Origin: Flavobacteriales bacterium
GTDB lineage: Bacteria > Bacteroidota > Bacteroidia > CAIKAF01
Direction of reading: 5' to 3'
NCBI GenBank assembly: GCA_022402535.1
Contig: JAKRSD010000032.1
Span: forward strand, 28,274-92,273
Length of the DNA: 64,000 bases
Below are positions 20,443 to 29,351 of this stretch, piece by piece. Every line of letters begins with the position of its first letter. Position 1 is the stretch's first letter. The notes below the pieces were generated by a model that worked only from the letters and a program-made list of their open reading frames with translations, was not told where the DNA came from and ran no database searches. The translations under genes were made by a program, and so were the position numbers.

Positions 20443-20468
20443 AAAAGCCCCATATTTTGGGGCTTTTT
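20443..20468 (+). terminator. Intrinsic terminator after repeat-rich lipoprotein
   Basis: AAAAGCCCCA-tat-TTGGGGCTTTTT: a stem of GCCCC/GGGGC flanked by A and T tracts, 4 nt after the stop codon. Confidence 0.85.
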
Positions 20469-20498
20469 AGTCATTTAGAATTTGTTTAATATTCCTGT

Positions 20499-21977
20499 AT
20501 GCGGAAAATCATATTAGCAATCATTACGGCTATTTTCACTTTAGGATTTAGTGCTAAAAAAGCATTTACCCAAAATGAAGGAGATGCTCTACGATATGGA
20601 AGATATTACTTCACAGGCACGGCCAGATATGCCGCCATGGGAGGAGCTTTCGGTGCGTTTGGTGCTGATGTTTCAAACTTAGCTCACAACCCCGCAGGGT
20701 TGGGGGTTTTCAGAAAAAGCCAGGTTACTCTGACTCCCGGTGTTTCCATAAACCGCACCCGGTCTACCCATTACGACGAAACCAACGTGGACAGCCGCAC
20801 TTCTTTTAACCTGGCGAATCTGGGATTGGTGTTTTCTTCCAAAATTGGCAGAAATAAAAGACCTACAGACGGTTTTCAATACATAAATTTTGGGATGGCT
20901 TACACCAAAACATCTGATTTAAATAACAGAACCTTAATCAGAGGAACCAACGAGGAAAGTTCTTTATTGGATGATTTTGCCAATTCTGTGAATGCCAACG
21001 GCGGATTTGCAACCAATGCATATTACGACCAACTGGCTATGAATGCCGAATTGTTAATTCCATCGCCAAGCGGTGGTTACTATGCTTTTGATGCCCCCTG
21101 GCCCAATGCCGGAAAAATTCAACGAAAAGATATTGAAAGCCGGGGCTCTATGGGAGATGTAAGCTTTGCCATTGCTGCAAACTACGCCAATACACTCTAT
21201 TTTGGTGCGTCTTTTAATATCAATGTGCTCGACTACAGGCAAACCTCATTTCATTCCGAACAAGATGCTGGTGATTCCATTCCGGAGTTTAAGGAATTTG
21301 TATTTAAAGAATACTTCAGAACCCGGGGTAGTGGTATAAACGCAAAGTTTGGTCTGATTTATCGCCCCGTTGATTTTTTAAGATTAGGCATCTCGTTTCA
21401 CACACCTACGGCCTTTACCCTTACCGACCGTTTTGAAAATGATATGAACGCCACTTTTGACAATGGGGTTCAAACCGAGGCGCTTTCACCGGCAGGTGTA
21501 TTCAAATACCGATATTCTAATCCGTTAAGATTGCAGATTTCGGCCGGATTTGTAATTGGTAAACTGGCCCTGTTAGGCCTGGAATATGAATTTGTAAATT
21601 ACAAAGGACCAAGGTTCAGGGAGACGGGTGTGTCCACCAATTTTTTCCAAACTACGAATGAGCGTATCAAACAGGTTTACCGGGGCGGACACAACTTAAA
21701 AGCGGGTGCCGAATTGAAATTAGACCCATTCGCATTCCGGGTTGGAGCCCATTATGCCTCCAGTCCATATCAGGTAACGGTGAATAATTCTCCTGCCTGG
21801 GGAATGTCGGCAGGTGTTGGCTTTCAAAATCTGCCTTCAGGATTTTTTCTTGACATCGCCTATTCACTCTTTTCGGTAAAAGAAGCATACTGGCTATACG
21901 ATGCCTCATTGGTTCGAGCCACTCAAACGCGTATGCAAAAACACAACCTATTGCTTACCGCGGGATTTAACTTCTAA
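20499..21977 (+). CDS. OmpP1/FadL-family outer-membrane transport protein
   Basis: Predicted outer-membrane beta-barrel for hydrophobic substrates. The 492 residues start with a signal peptide (ending AFTQ). The mature N-terminus contains GTARYAAMGGAFGAFGADVS and HNPAGLGVFRKS, the hallmark of the OmpP1/FadL/TodX family in Bacteroidota, followed by alternating beta-strand segments and a C-terminal aromatic residue (LLLTAGFNF), as usual for barrels. It lies after the repeat-rich lipoprotein and ends at a bidirectional terminator. Which lipid or hydrocarbon it carries cannot be told from sequence. Confidence 0.85.
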   Translation: MRKIILAIITAIFTLGFSAKKAFTQNEGDALRYGRYYFTGTARYAAMGGAFGAFGADVSNLAHNPAGLGVFRKSQVTLTPGVSINRTRSTHYDETNVDSRTSFNLANLGLVFSSKIGRNKRPTDGFQYINFGMAYTKTSDLNNRTLIRGTNEESSLLDDFANSVNANGGFATNAYYDQLAMNAELLIPSPSGGYYAFDAPWPNAGKIQRKDIESRGSMGDVSFAIAANYANTLYFGASFNINVLDYRQTSFHSEQDAGDSIPEFKEFVFKEYFRTRGSGINAKFGLIYRPVDFLRLGISFHTPTAFTLTDRFENDMNATFDNGVQTEALSPAGVFKYRYSNPLRLQISAGFVIGKLALLGLEYEFVNYKGPRFRETGVSTNFFQTTNERIKQVYRGGHNLKAGAELKLDPFAFRVGAHYASSPYQVTVNNSPAWGMSAGVGFQNLPSGFFLDIAYSLFSVKEAYWLYDASLVRATQTRMQKHNLLLTAGFNF

Positions 21978-21994
21978 TCAAATATTTAATGCAT

Positions 21995-22028
21995 AAAAAA
22001 AGCCGCTACAAACTTTGCAGCGGCTTTT
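21995..22028. terminator. Bidirectional terminator between porin and zinc-ribbon gene
   Basis: AAAAAAGCCGCT...AGCGGCTTTT with an 11-nt loop, lying between converging genes. Confidence 0.85.
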
Positions 22029-22045
22029 CTCTTATTCAATTTTGA

Positions 22046-22834
22046 TTACTTAAGAATTTTAGTCATTCTGTCTTCTTCTTCTGAAGCCAGAACCTGATCG
22101 GTAAGAATTCTTCCGCAGTATTCACATACGATTACTTTCTTGCGCTGAGCAATATCTAACTGGCGCTGAGGAGGAATATTGGCAAAACATCCGCCACAGG
22201 CGTCACGCTCAATGGGAACTACAGCAAGTCCGTTAGCAGCGTTAGAACGAAGACGGTTGTATGCAACCAATAAACGCTCTTCGATATATCCTGCATATTC
22301 TTTTGATTTTTCAATCAACAGTTCTTCATCTTTTTGGGTTTCGGCCACGATATCATCTAATTCCGCTTTTTTAAGATCTAAATCTTTGGTGCGGTCATCA
22401 ATGCGGGCAGAAATTTCGTCCGTTACTTTCTTTTTGTCTTCAATACGGAACTGAGCTTCTTTAATTTTCTTTTCAGCCAATTGAATCTCAAGTGTCTGGA
22501 ATTCAATTTCTTTAGAAAGAGAATCAAACTCTCTGTTGTTACGCACATTCAATTGCTGTTGCTCGTATTTCTTAATCAAAGATTGTGAATCTTTAATCTG
22601 AAGCTTACGGCTTGAAATTTCCTCATCAAAGGTTTTAATTTCAGCTTTCAATTTATCGAGACGGGTTTTCAACCCGGCAATTTCATCTTCCAAATCGCTT
22701 ACCTCAAGAGGTAATTCTCCGCGAATTGTTCTGATTTTGTCAATTCTTGAGTCAATCTGCTGCAGATCGAATAAAGCACGGAGTTTATCTTCTACCGTAA
22801 TTTCTTTGGTTACTGTTTGCTCTTTTTTTGCCAT
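22046..22834 (-). CDS. Coiled-coil protein with C-terminal C4 zinc ribbon (COG1579 type)
   Basis: The 262-residue protein is mostly a long charged coiled coil (about residues 15-190), with heptad-like Leu/Ile spacing, followed by a zinc ribbon: ACGGCFANIPPQ with CxxC, then VIVCEYCGRIL with a second CxxC. This is the layout of the DUF164/CdsZ-like family, proposed to act as a nucleic-acid-associated or regulatory factor. No signal peptide, so cytoplasmic. Transcribed alone, with a TACCTTTG -7 element upstream. Exact role unknown. Confidence 0.85.
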   Translation of the reverse strand: MAKKEQTVTKEITVEDKLRALFDLQQIDSRIDKIRTIRGELPLEVSDLEDEIAGLKTRLDKLKAEIKTFDEEISSRKLQIKDSQSLIKKYEQQQLNVRNNREFDSLSKEIEFQTLEIQLAEKKIKEAQFRIEDKKKVTDEISARIDDRTKDLDLKKAELDDIVAETQKDEELLIEKSKEYAGYIEERLLVAYNRLRSNAANGLAVVPIERDACGGCFANIPPQRQLDIAQRKKVIVCEYCGRILTDQVLASEEEDRMTKILK

Positions 22835-22878
22835 GACGTGAGGAAAAAATTAACGCGTTATTCCTAATTAAAGGAGTG

Positions 22879-22886
22879 CAAAGGTA
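22879..22886 (-). promoter_or_regulatory. -7 element of zinc-ribbon gene
   Basis: TACCTTTG on the minus strand, a perfect TAnnTTTG match, 44 nt before the start codon. Confidence 0.5.
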
Positions 22887-22941
22887 TTAAAAAAAGAATA
22901 CGTTCAGAATGGTAACTGAATATTATTTAACGGGTTGATTA

Positions 22942-23580
22942 TTATGGAGACAACCGACGAAAGTGACCCTGAAGGGGAAATCCAACATGCATGACATGAG
23001 CCGAATCGGGGATATTATGGGTATTAAAATTAGAAAATATGGAAGATGCTTTCAATTTCATCGACTTGGTCAAAAAGACTTGGTCAATCACTTGATACGA
23101 ATCATTCACGGTCATGTTTATATACCCCTTGGAAACAAGCCTGCTGATTACAAATACGGGTTTGTTTTTTTCACGGTTTACAACCACTCTGTTTTCCTGT
23201 ACCTGACGAATGGTAAGCACCTGAACCGTCATCGCCAATCGTTTGGCTATCATCTTTTTTTTGAGCGGACCTATTCCGTATTTGAGTGTAAAACCATTGT
23301 CAGAAAAGCCGATTTCAAAAATTTTAAAACCGGTTTCGGTGGTGAACACGGAAATAAACTCTCCTTCAGGAAATGCTTTTATCAGCAGCAGACCCGATAG
23401 TTTTTCACGACCCAGTTCTATTACCGACTTGAACATGACTTTGTTCGCGCCATTTTCAAAAAAATGACCGTAAGCGGGCAATTCTTTTACTAAATCAACT
23501 GTTGAGGATGGCTTTTGGGCCAGAACGTCGGAGGATGCTATAAATGCGAATAAAATCCCGAAAATGAATTTCCATTTCAT
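22942..23580 (-). CDS. Secreted/periplasmic protein linked to LolA
   Basis: I do not recognise the family. The 212-residue protein has a signal peptide (MKWKFIFGILFAFIASSDVLAQ), no further membrane spans and a mixed, strand-rich sequence. Its ATG overlaps the stop of the upstream lolA-like gene by 4 nt, so the two are co-translated. This suggests a partner in moving lipoproteins or lipids to the outer membrane, possibly a second LolA/LolB-like beta-sheet shell, but that is inference from context only. Confidence 0.6.
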   Translation of the reverse strand: MKWKFIFGILFAFIASSDVLAQKPSSTVDLVKELPAYGHFFENGANKVMFKSVIELGREKLSGLLLIKAFPEGEFISVFTTETGFKIFEIGFSDNGFTLKYGIGPLKKKMIAKRLAMTVQVLTIRQVQENRVVVNREKNKPVFVISRLVSKGYINMTVNDSYQVIDQVFLTKSMKLKASSIFSNFNTHNIPDSAHVMHVGFPLQGHFRRLSP

Positions 23581-24215
23581 CGGATGGCGAATTGAGAATC
23601 GGATATGCCCTCATTGATTTTTTTTCCGAAGAAATTCACCAACGTATAATCGCCCCCCTGCTCCATCATTTTCAGGCGCGATACAGTTAAATCTTTCTTG
23701 TCGAAATAGAGATGTATCTCCCGTAAAAACTCCCTCATTTTAGCATCGGCAGGAACCATTTTCACATGATAATAGAATTGGTTTTCCAAAAATTCCGACT
23801 TGTAATCGGGGCTTTTAAATAAATTTCCCTGCACGGTTCCCACTACAATTTTATTGATTTCGCGGAACATTTTGTTGGACTTCATGTCGTACTCTTTTTC
23901 TTTACCCTCATCATTGGTGTACATTTTCTGTCCGTTAATAATAATGAGGTATTTGAAAGGCTCTGCATAATTCCATCTGACCTTGTTTTCTTTTTTGAAA
24001 TGGAAAGTGCCCTTACTTTCAATCACTTCTTCCAATACACTGAGATTTTTTTCCTGTTTGAACTGGGCAAAAATATCCTGTGTTTCAGCCGCTGATTTTT
24101 CGAGTTTGGCTTTCACCGATTCCGGGTCTGAAACGGGTTTTGTGCCATCAAATTGGGCATAAACACCTGCTGAAAAAAGCAAACACAAAGCGAGCAGTAC
24201 ATTCTTAAACATCAT
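23577..24215 (-). CDS. lolA: LolA-like outer-membrane lipoprotein carrier
   Basis: Predicted periplasmic chaperone that carries lipoproteins or lipids across the periplasm. After a signal peptide ending AGVYAQ, the protein shows the LolA pattern: ESKGTFHFKKENKVRWNYAEPF (in parts) and the later YFDKKDLTVSRLKMMEQGGDYT. I start at the MM pair (24215), which gives a clean signal peptide; an upstream ATG would add MFFCI. About 213 residues, normal for the family. It overlaps the downstream secreted gene by 4 nt. LolB is generally absent in Bacteroidota, so the linked gene is of interest. Confidence 0.8.
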   Translation of the reverse strand: MMFKNVLLALCLLFSAGVYAQFDGTKPVSDPESVKAKLEKSAAETQDIFAQFKQEKNLSVLEEVIESKGTFHFKKENKVRWNYAEPFKYLIIINGQKMYTNDEGKEKEYDMKSNKMFREINKIVVGTVQGNLFKSPDYKSEFLENQFYYHVKMVPADAKMREFLREIHLYFDKKDLTVSRLKMMEQGGDYTLVNFFGKKINEGISDSQFAIR

Positions 24216-24268
24216 GATGCAAAAAAACAAAAAGGTTATCGATTTATTGTATTCAATAACCGAACCAA

Positions 24269-25513
24269 TTACACTTTATCTAACGCCTGTGAAATATCAG
24301 CGATTAAATCTGAATAATGCTCCACTCCTACCGAAAGCCTAACCATTTTTTCTGTTAAAGAGAGGGCATTCTTTTCATCATCATCGACATCGGCATGTGT
24401 CATGGTGTATGGATGTTCCGCTAAACTTTCCGTGCTGCCGAGGCTTACAGCCAATTTGATCAGTTTCAGATTATTTAAAAACAAAAATGCCTCCTTTTCT
24501 GACCCTTTGATATCAAAGGATAACATGGCACCTTTTCCTTTGCATTGGCGGTTAAAAATGGCATACTGCTCACCGTCTTCCGGTTTCAAGTTACCGAGGT
24601 AATACACCTTTTCGACTTTGGGATGTTGGTTCAGAAATTCTGCCACTTTGGATGCATTGTACTCCTGCTGATCCATACGCACTTTCAGGGTTTCCAGACT
24701 ACGCAACAATAACCAGCCCGTCCAGGGACCGGCCATATTGCCCAAAAACGTACGTAATACTTTTATCCGTTGAATGATTTGCGCATTTCCTAAGACTGCA
24801 CCCGCAATAACATCGCTATGACCACCAATATATTTTGTGGCAGAATAAATTACCAAATCGGCACCATGCTCCAGCGGGTGTTGCCAAACCGGCCCCATAT
24901 AGGTATTATCAACTGCTACGTGCACCTTGTTTTCTGGGGTTGATAATTCATCGGCTAATTTCCTGCACATGGCAATATCAATCAAGGAATTGGTCGGATT
25001 TGCCGGCGTTTCAATATAAACCAGGGAAGGTTTACCCAACCCTTTTGCCAATTCCTGTATCTGCTCGGCATTCATGCCGGCTTTAAACTCAGCGGTTTTG
25101 ATTCCAAAAGCGGGTAAGACCTTTTTAATGAAATGATCGGTTCCGCCGTATAATGGTGAACTGTGCAGCAGTAAATCTCCCGGCTTTAAAAATTCTAACA
25201 GCACGGTGGTAATGGCAGACATTCCACTTTCGAACACAGCGCAAGCCTCTGCTTTATCCCACAATGTGAGTCGGTTTTCCAGAATTTCTAAATCCGGATT
25301 ATTGATTCGGGAGTAAATCAACCCCAGTTTTTCGCCGGGGTGTTTATCGCGTTTTCCATAGGCTATTTCAAAAAAGGCTTTCCCTTCTTCTGCATTTTGA
25401 AAGACAAACGTAGACGTTTGAAAAATCGGGCATTTTATAGCACCTTCTGACCATGCCGGGTTATACCCGTAACTCATCATGAGACTTTCCGGCTTCATGT
25501 TTTTATTTTCCAT
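24269..25513 (-). CDS. Cys/Met-metabolism PLP enzyme (cystathionine gamma-synthase/lyase family)
   Basis: PLP-dependent trans-sulfuration enzyme of 414 residues. The PLP lysine is in VIYSATKYIGGHSDV, and the N-terminal block YSRINNPDLEILENRL is the family signature. The position that is Cys in methionine gamma-lyase appears to be Gly here (SPLYGGTDHF), which argues against a pure methionine gamma-lyase, but synthase and lyase cannot be separated by eye. It may feed homocysteine or methionine metabolism, as does ahcY at 29.4 kb. It precedes lolA on the same strand with 53 nt between. Confidence 0.85.
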   Translation of the reverse strand: MENKNMKPESLMMSYGYNPAWSEGAIKCPIFQTSTFVFQNAEEGKAFFEIAYGKRDKHPGEKLGLIYSRINNPDLEILENRLTLWDKAEACAVFESGMSAITTVLLEFLKPGDLLLHSSPLYGGTDHFIKKVLPAFGIKTAEFKAGMNAEQIQELAKGLGKPSLVYIETPANPTNSLIDIAMCRKLADELSTPENKVHVAVDNTYMGPVWQHPLEHGADLVIYSATKYIGGHSDVIAGAVLGNAQIIQRIKVLRTFLGNMAGPWTGWLLLRSLETLKVRMDQQEYNASKVAEFLNQHPKVEKVYYLGNLKPEDGEQYAIFNRQCKGKGAMLSFDIKGSEKEAFLFLNNLKLIKLAVSLGSTESLAEHPYTMTHADVDDDEKNALSLTEKMVRLSVGVEHYSDLIADISQALDKV

Positions 25514-25572
25514 ACTACAGATTTTGGGGCAAGGTTACGGCAAATTTCCTGCCCCCACCATGAACCCCAAAA

Positions 25573-25610
25573 CAAAAAAGGGAGGACACTTCCTTCAAGC
25601 TCCTCCCTTT
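25573..25610 (-). terminator. Terminator of acyl-CoA synthetase gene
   Basis: On the minus strand AAAGGGAGG...CCTCCCTTTTTT: a 9-bp stem with a ~20-nt loop and T tract, 22 nt after the stop codon. Confidence 0.75.
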
Positions 25611-25631
25611 CAGTGAATTAAATTCGATTAA

Positions 25632-27425
25632 TTAATCGGCATAAATTTTATTTACCAGATGGTTGTATTTTTCCATAATGGGTTTACGCTTCAACTTCAA
25701 GGTGGGCGTCATTTCACCTCCATCGACCGTCCATTCGTTTGGAATCAGTTCAAATTTTTTCAGTTGTTCCCAACTTCCAAAATCGGCATTATACTTATCC
25801 ATTTCGCCCTGATATAGTTCAACAACCTTAGGATTTTTCACCAAATCTTCGTAGCCATCAAAACGGATTCCTTGTTCAGCTGCCCATCCTTTGAGTGCAT
25901 CCCAAGCTGGAACCACTAGGCCTGCTGGGTGTTTACGGTTTTCACCGATTACCATAATCTGTTCAATGAAAATACTTTCTTTGAATTTGTTTTCCATCGG
26001 CTGCGGTGCGATATATTTTCCACCGGATGTTTTGAAAACTTCTTTTTTACGGTCGGTGATTTTAATGAATTTACCGTCCACAATTTTGCCCACGTCGCCC
26101 GTATGGAACCAGCCGTCTTTGATAACTTCGGCCGTTAAGTCGGGACGTTTGTAATACCCCATCATCACGTTTGGTCCTTTGCAGCATATTTCGCCTTCTC
26201 CTTCGCGGTATTCTCCGTCAGAAGAGTCGATTTTAACTTCAACACCCGAAATGACAGGTCCTACGGTTCCAAAACATCTTCCCTCTTCTTCAATTCGGTT
26301 TGCCGAAATTACGGGGGATGTTTCTGTCAATCCATACCCTTCGAGTACAATAATATTGCCGGCAGTGAAAATCCTTGCCAGACGCGGCTGAAGTGCAGCA
26401 GCACCCGAGAAAATGAATTTCACGTTACCGCCCAATGCTTCGCGCCATTTGCTGAAAATCAGCTTATCCGCAATTCCTAGCTGGAAATGATACCAAGCTC
26501 CGTTTTTACGATGAAGTTCGAATTTAAGACCTAAATCTACGGCCCAGAAAAACAATTTCTTTTTGATGCCGGTGAGTTCGTGTCCTTTGGCAATAATCTT
26601 ATCGAATACTTTTTCCAATAATCGCGGAACGGTAGAGAATACATCGGGTTTTACCTCTTTCAGGTTGTCACCGATGGTTTCCATGCTTTCGGCATAATAA
26701 ACCGAAACCCCGATATACATATAGCAATAAAAAATAGTGCGCTCAAATATGTGGCAAAGCGGCAGAAAGCTCAAGGCTTTAGCACCGGCCATATCCCCCT
26801 TAAAAACATCGGCCACTGCGGCTCTGATATTGCTGATGATATTATTGTGCGAAAGCATAACTCCTTTGGGAGTGCCCGTTGTTCCTGAAGTGTAAATCAA
26901 CGTGAGTAAATCTTCGCCTTTAACGGTATCGGAAAGTTCTTTCACCTTATCGGGTGCCGGATTCTGTTTACCTGCATTCACCACTTCCTCCCAATTTCTA
27001 GTTCCTGCAATCTGATTAAAAGTGAAAACATGCTCCAGACCCGCTACATCTTTTTTGGCGGTCATCACTTTTGCATTGATTTCATCACTTTCCACAAAAG
27101 CCACTTTTACTTCTGCGTCGTTCATAATGAACACGTAATCATTCACGCTCAGTGTTGGATACATGGGCACCGTAATAACTCCCAATTGGGCACAGGCAAA
27201 ATCTACCATATTCCACTCGGGGCGGTTCATGGAAATGATAGCTACTTTATCCCCTTTTACCACACCCATGGAAAGAAGTCCGTAACTGATGTTGTCAATG
27301 GTTTCGGTAAACTCCTGTGTGGAATACGTTCTCCATTTGCCGTCTCTTTTTGCGGCTACCGTATCTTCTCTTGAATACTTCTGCTTTAACAGGGCCAGAA
27401 TGTCAAAATTTCTAACTATTTCCAT
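25632..27425 (-). CDS. Long-chain fatty acid-CoA ligase (AMP-forming)
   Basis: Activates long-chain fatty acids to acyl-CoA via acyl-AMP. The 597-residue protein has the P-loop-like LIYTSGTTGTPKGVMLSHNN (about residues 175-195), the GYGLTETSP motif and the hinge TDRKKEVFKTSGGKYIAPQ, all classic for the FadD15-like AMP-binding family. No signal peptide; probably membrane-associated from the cytoplasm. Single-gene unit with its own terminator. It fits with the FadL-type porin at 20.5 kb as a possible fatty-acid uptake pair, although the genes are not linked in an operon. Confidence 0.93.
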   Translation of the reverse strand: MEIVRNFDILALLKQKYSREDTVAAKRDGKWRTYSTQEFTETIDNISYGLLSMGVVKGDKVAIISMNRPEWNMVDFACAQLGVITVPMYPTLSVNDYVFIMNDAEVKVAFVESDEINAKVMTAKKDVAGLEHVFTFNQIAGTRNWEEVVNAGKQNPAPDKVKELSDTVKGEDLLTLIYTSGTTGTPKGVMLSHNNIISNIRAAVADVFKGDMAGAKALSFLPLCHIFERTIFYCYMYIGVSVYYAESMETIGDNLKEVKPDVFSTVPRLLEKVFDKIIAKGHELTGIKKKLFFWAVDLGLKFELHRKNGAWYHFQLGIADKLIFSKWREALGGNVKFIFSGAAALQPRLARIFTAGNIIVLEGYGLTETSPVISANRIEEEGRCFGTVGPVISGVEVKIDSSDGEYREGEGEICCKGPNVMMGYYKRPDLTAEVIKDGWFHTGDVGKIVDGKFIKITDRKKEVFKTSGGKYIAPQPMENKFKESIFIEQIMVIGENRKHPAGLVVPAWDALKGWAAEQGIRFDGYEDLVKNPKVVELYQGEMDKYNADFGSWEQLKKFELIPNEWTVDGGEMTPTLKLKRKPIMEKYNHLVNKIYAD

Positions 27426-27515
27426 TTCAATTGCGTGTTATTTATGAGGTGCTAAAAATACTATTTCCGCATGAAAGAAAAAATAAATTTACACTCTTGC
27501 GCAAGGGTTGTTAAA

Positions 27516-28352
27516 CTAGCGTTTACGCTTGCTGAACCACGTATTTTTTTTGGTTGACGAAAAGGAATAACCGACCCCTAAACCAAAGCTGATATCCCTT
27601 ACCTGTGCCGTGGCCGTTTCATAATAATGTTGTTGTCTTGTGTAAACATAGCGGGTATTCATAAGGTTTTGGTGAGATAAGCCCACCCGAAATGCCATAT
27701 TGAGGGCCTGTTTATTTTTGAATATATAGGATAAGCGTACCGTAAGCGGAATAAACAGATTGGGAGATGAAACGGGTGAATTAATTCTGACCTCGTGTAT
27801 TATGTTTATATCCACGGGATTTTCTGAAAAAGAATAATCTACCCCAAGGCTGGTAAAAGTAGATGGCATGTACAATGATGTACCCACACCCAAAGAAACA
27901 CCGGCCACCAATGGCAAATTTTTGATTTTCTTTTGCCAAAAGCCCTGCATGGCAAAGCGTCCGTAAAAAGTGGTACCGAACGGGTTATGTCTGAAACGGT
28001 CGTCTGTCCAGCCACCATTTACAAACACCGAGTCCACAGTAAATGATTCCCTCACGAATAACATACCTGCGGATGCCGTAAGTTCAACGCCAAATCCTTT
28101 TTTCCCCACAGGAAAACCGGCCAAAAAATAGAACTCCGGCGAAGGCGTATCGTGCAGTTTTAAATTCAACCGCCCTTTTGGATAAGTGGCACTGCGGATG
28201 GGGTGCCATGAGGTGTACAGACCAAACTCAAACCGGGACCGAAACTGGAAATTAGAAGAATCTGACTGTGCGTAAGATTTAATAAAACAAAAAGCCGCCA
28301 CTCCTATGAGGAGGGCCGCTTTTCGAATCTTTATGATTTTTTTATATAACAT
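27516..28352 (-). CDS. Predicted outer-membrane beta-barrel protein
   Basis: No named family recognised. I start at MLYKKIIKIRKAALLIG, giving a signal peptide that ends IKSYAQ; earlier in-frame starts lie inside the upstream lipoprotein gene. The mature part (about 250 residues) has alternating hydrophobic/aromatic strands (e.g. RSRFEFGLYTSWHP, GFGVELTASAGMLF, DISFGLGVGYSF) typical of an 8-12-strand barrel. Its start is 2 nt after the stop of the lipoprotein gene, so the pair is one operon, controlled by whatever reads through the (GAAA)n tract. Confidence 0.65.
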   Translation of the reverse strand: MLYKKIIKIRKAALLIGVAAFCFIKSYAQSDSSNFQFRSRFEFGLYTSWHPIRSATYPKGRLNLKLHDTPSPEFYFLAGFPVGKKGFGVELTASAGMLFVRESFTVDSVFVNGGWTDDRFRHNPFGTTFYGRFAMQGFWQKKIKNLPLVAGVSLGVGTSLYMPSTFTSLGVDYSFSENPVDINIIHEVRINSPVSSPNLFIPLTVRLSYIFKNKQALNMAFRVGLSHQNLMNTRYVYTRQQHYYETATAQVRDISFGLGVGYSFSSTKKNTWFSKRKR

Positions 28353-28354
28353 AG

Positions 28355-29275
28355 TTAATATACCAACATTCCAATAGGGCTGATACTTTGATATGAATGA
28401 TGAGTTGCACACTCATTCTTCTTAATAGCACTTGACCAACCCCAATCAGTATAACTTCGTGTTACACTTTTTCTACTGAGCAATCCAGAATAAAATATAC
28501 TAAACGTTTTATATTCTTCACATTTTTCGTCATAAATTATACCTCCACCCTGAACACCAATTCTTTTTACTACTTGGGTAAAAGTACCGTTAACTTTCTT
28601 TCGAAGAGAAACTGTTGTCCCATAAACTGTTGTTCCCCAAGGCCAAGGGAAAATAGAATTACGCATTCTAAAATAATAATTACCAATACCTGAATAAATC
28701 AGTTTTGTAGTCTTTCTTACATTTATACAACCTGATTTTTCATAGGGGTTATTCTCTATATCAAAAAGCTCACTCCCAAACCAAACCTTTCCATGCTCAG
28801 AAATAAGAGTCATTTCTACTGGATCTGAAATTGTATAAACAAAAGGCATATCGCTACCATCAGAACCATTAAAGACATATTCAGCTTCTAGTTCATTATT
28901 GAGTTTTCGAAGTGATCTAAATCCAGGATACCAAAGTTCAAATTCATCTAATGGACTTTCTCCATCAAAATCTTCATTTATAGTATCGTTTAGAGATGCT
29001 GAAAAGTAAGCTCCTTCAACTTGCTGGGCAAGACAATTTCTCACCTTAATAAAATGTTCATAATTCTCGAAGAGAAGTGCATCATCCTGAGTAGATACTG
29101 ACAATATAGCAGCATCACAGTCACTACAATTCATTTCTTCTTCGGGATATCCCGAATAAATTTCAGAAACAGGTGTTGATTTTTCAACAGGATTTCTGAT
29201 AGAATCATCTTTGCTTTTGCTGCAAGAAAATAAGGATAGTGAACAAATACTGGCAATTAAAAAATTCTTTCTCAT
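28355..29275 (-). CDS. Lipoprotein of unknown function with AT-rich codon use
   Basis: Family not recognised. Lipoprotein signal with Cys18 (LSLFSCSKS), so envelope-anchored and probably surface-exposed. The 306-residue protein contains a Cys pair (NCSDCDA), further Cys residues (KVRNCL, KSGCINV, DEKCEE, KNECAT) and an aromatic-rich stretch (IFPWPWGTTVYGTT). Base composition is clearly more AT-rich than the flanking genes and codon choice differs (many AAT, TTA, ATA on the coding strand), which suggests recent acquisition or fast evolution. A (GAAA)7 tract lies 25 nt upstream of its start. It is coupled to the barrel gene downstream. Confidence 0.65.
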   Translation of the reverse strand: MRKNFLIASICSLSLFSCSKSKDDSIRNPVEKSTPVSEIYSGYPEEEMNCSDCDAAILSVSTQDDALLFENYEHFIKVRNCLAQQVEGAYFSASLNDTINEDFDGESPLDEFELWYPGFRSLRKLNNELEAEYVFNGSDGSDMPFVYTISDPVEMTLISEHGKVWFGSELFDIENNPYEKSGCINVRKTTKLIYSGIGNYYFRMRNSIFPWPWGTTVYGTTVSLRKKVNGTFTQVVKRIGVQGGGIIYDEKCEEYKTFSIFYSGLLSRKSVTRSYTDWGWSSAIKKNECATHHSYQSISPIGMLVY

Positions 29276-29298
29276 AGTTAATATTTTTTGATTACCAC

Positions 29299-29331
<33 letters not shown>

Positions 29332-29351
29332 GTTTTTAACAGAACTTTAAC

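Noticed and set aside
24269..25513. Methionine gamma-lyase
   Set aside because: The characteristic active-site Cys position appears as Gly, so only the broader trans-sulfuration family is called.
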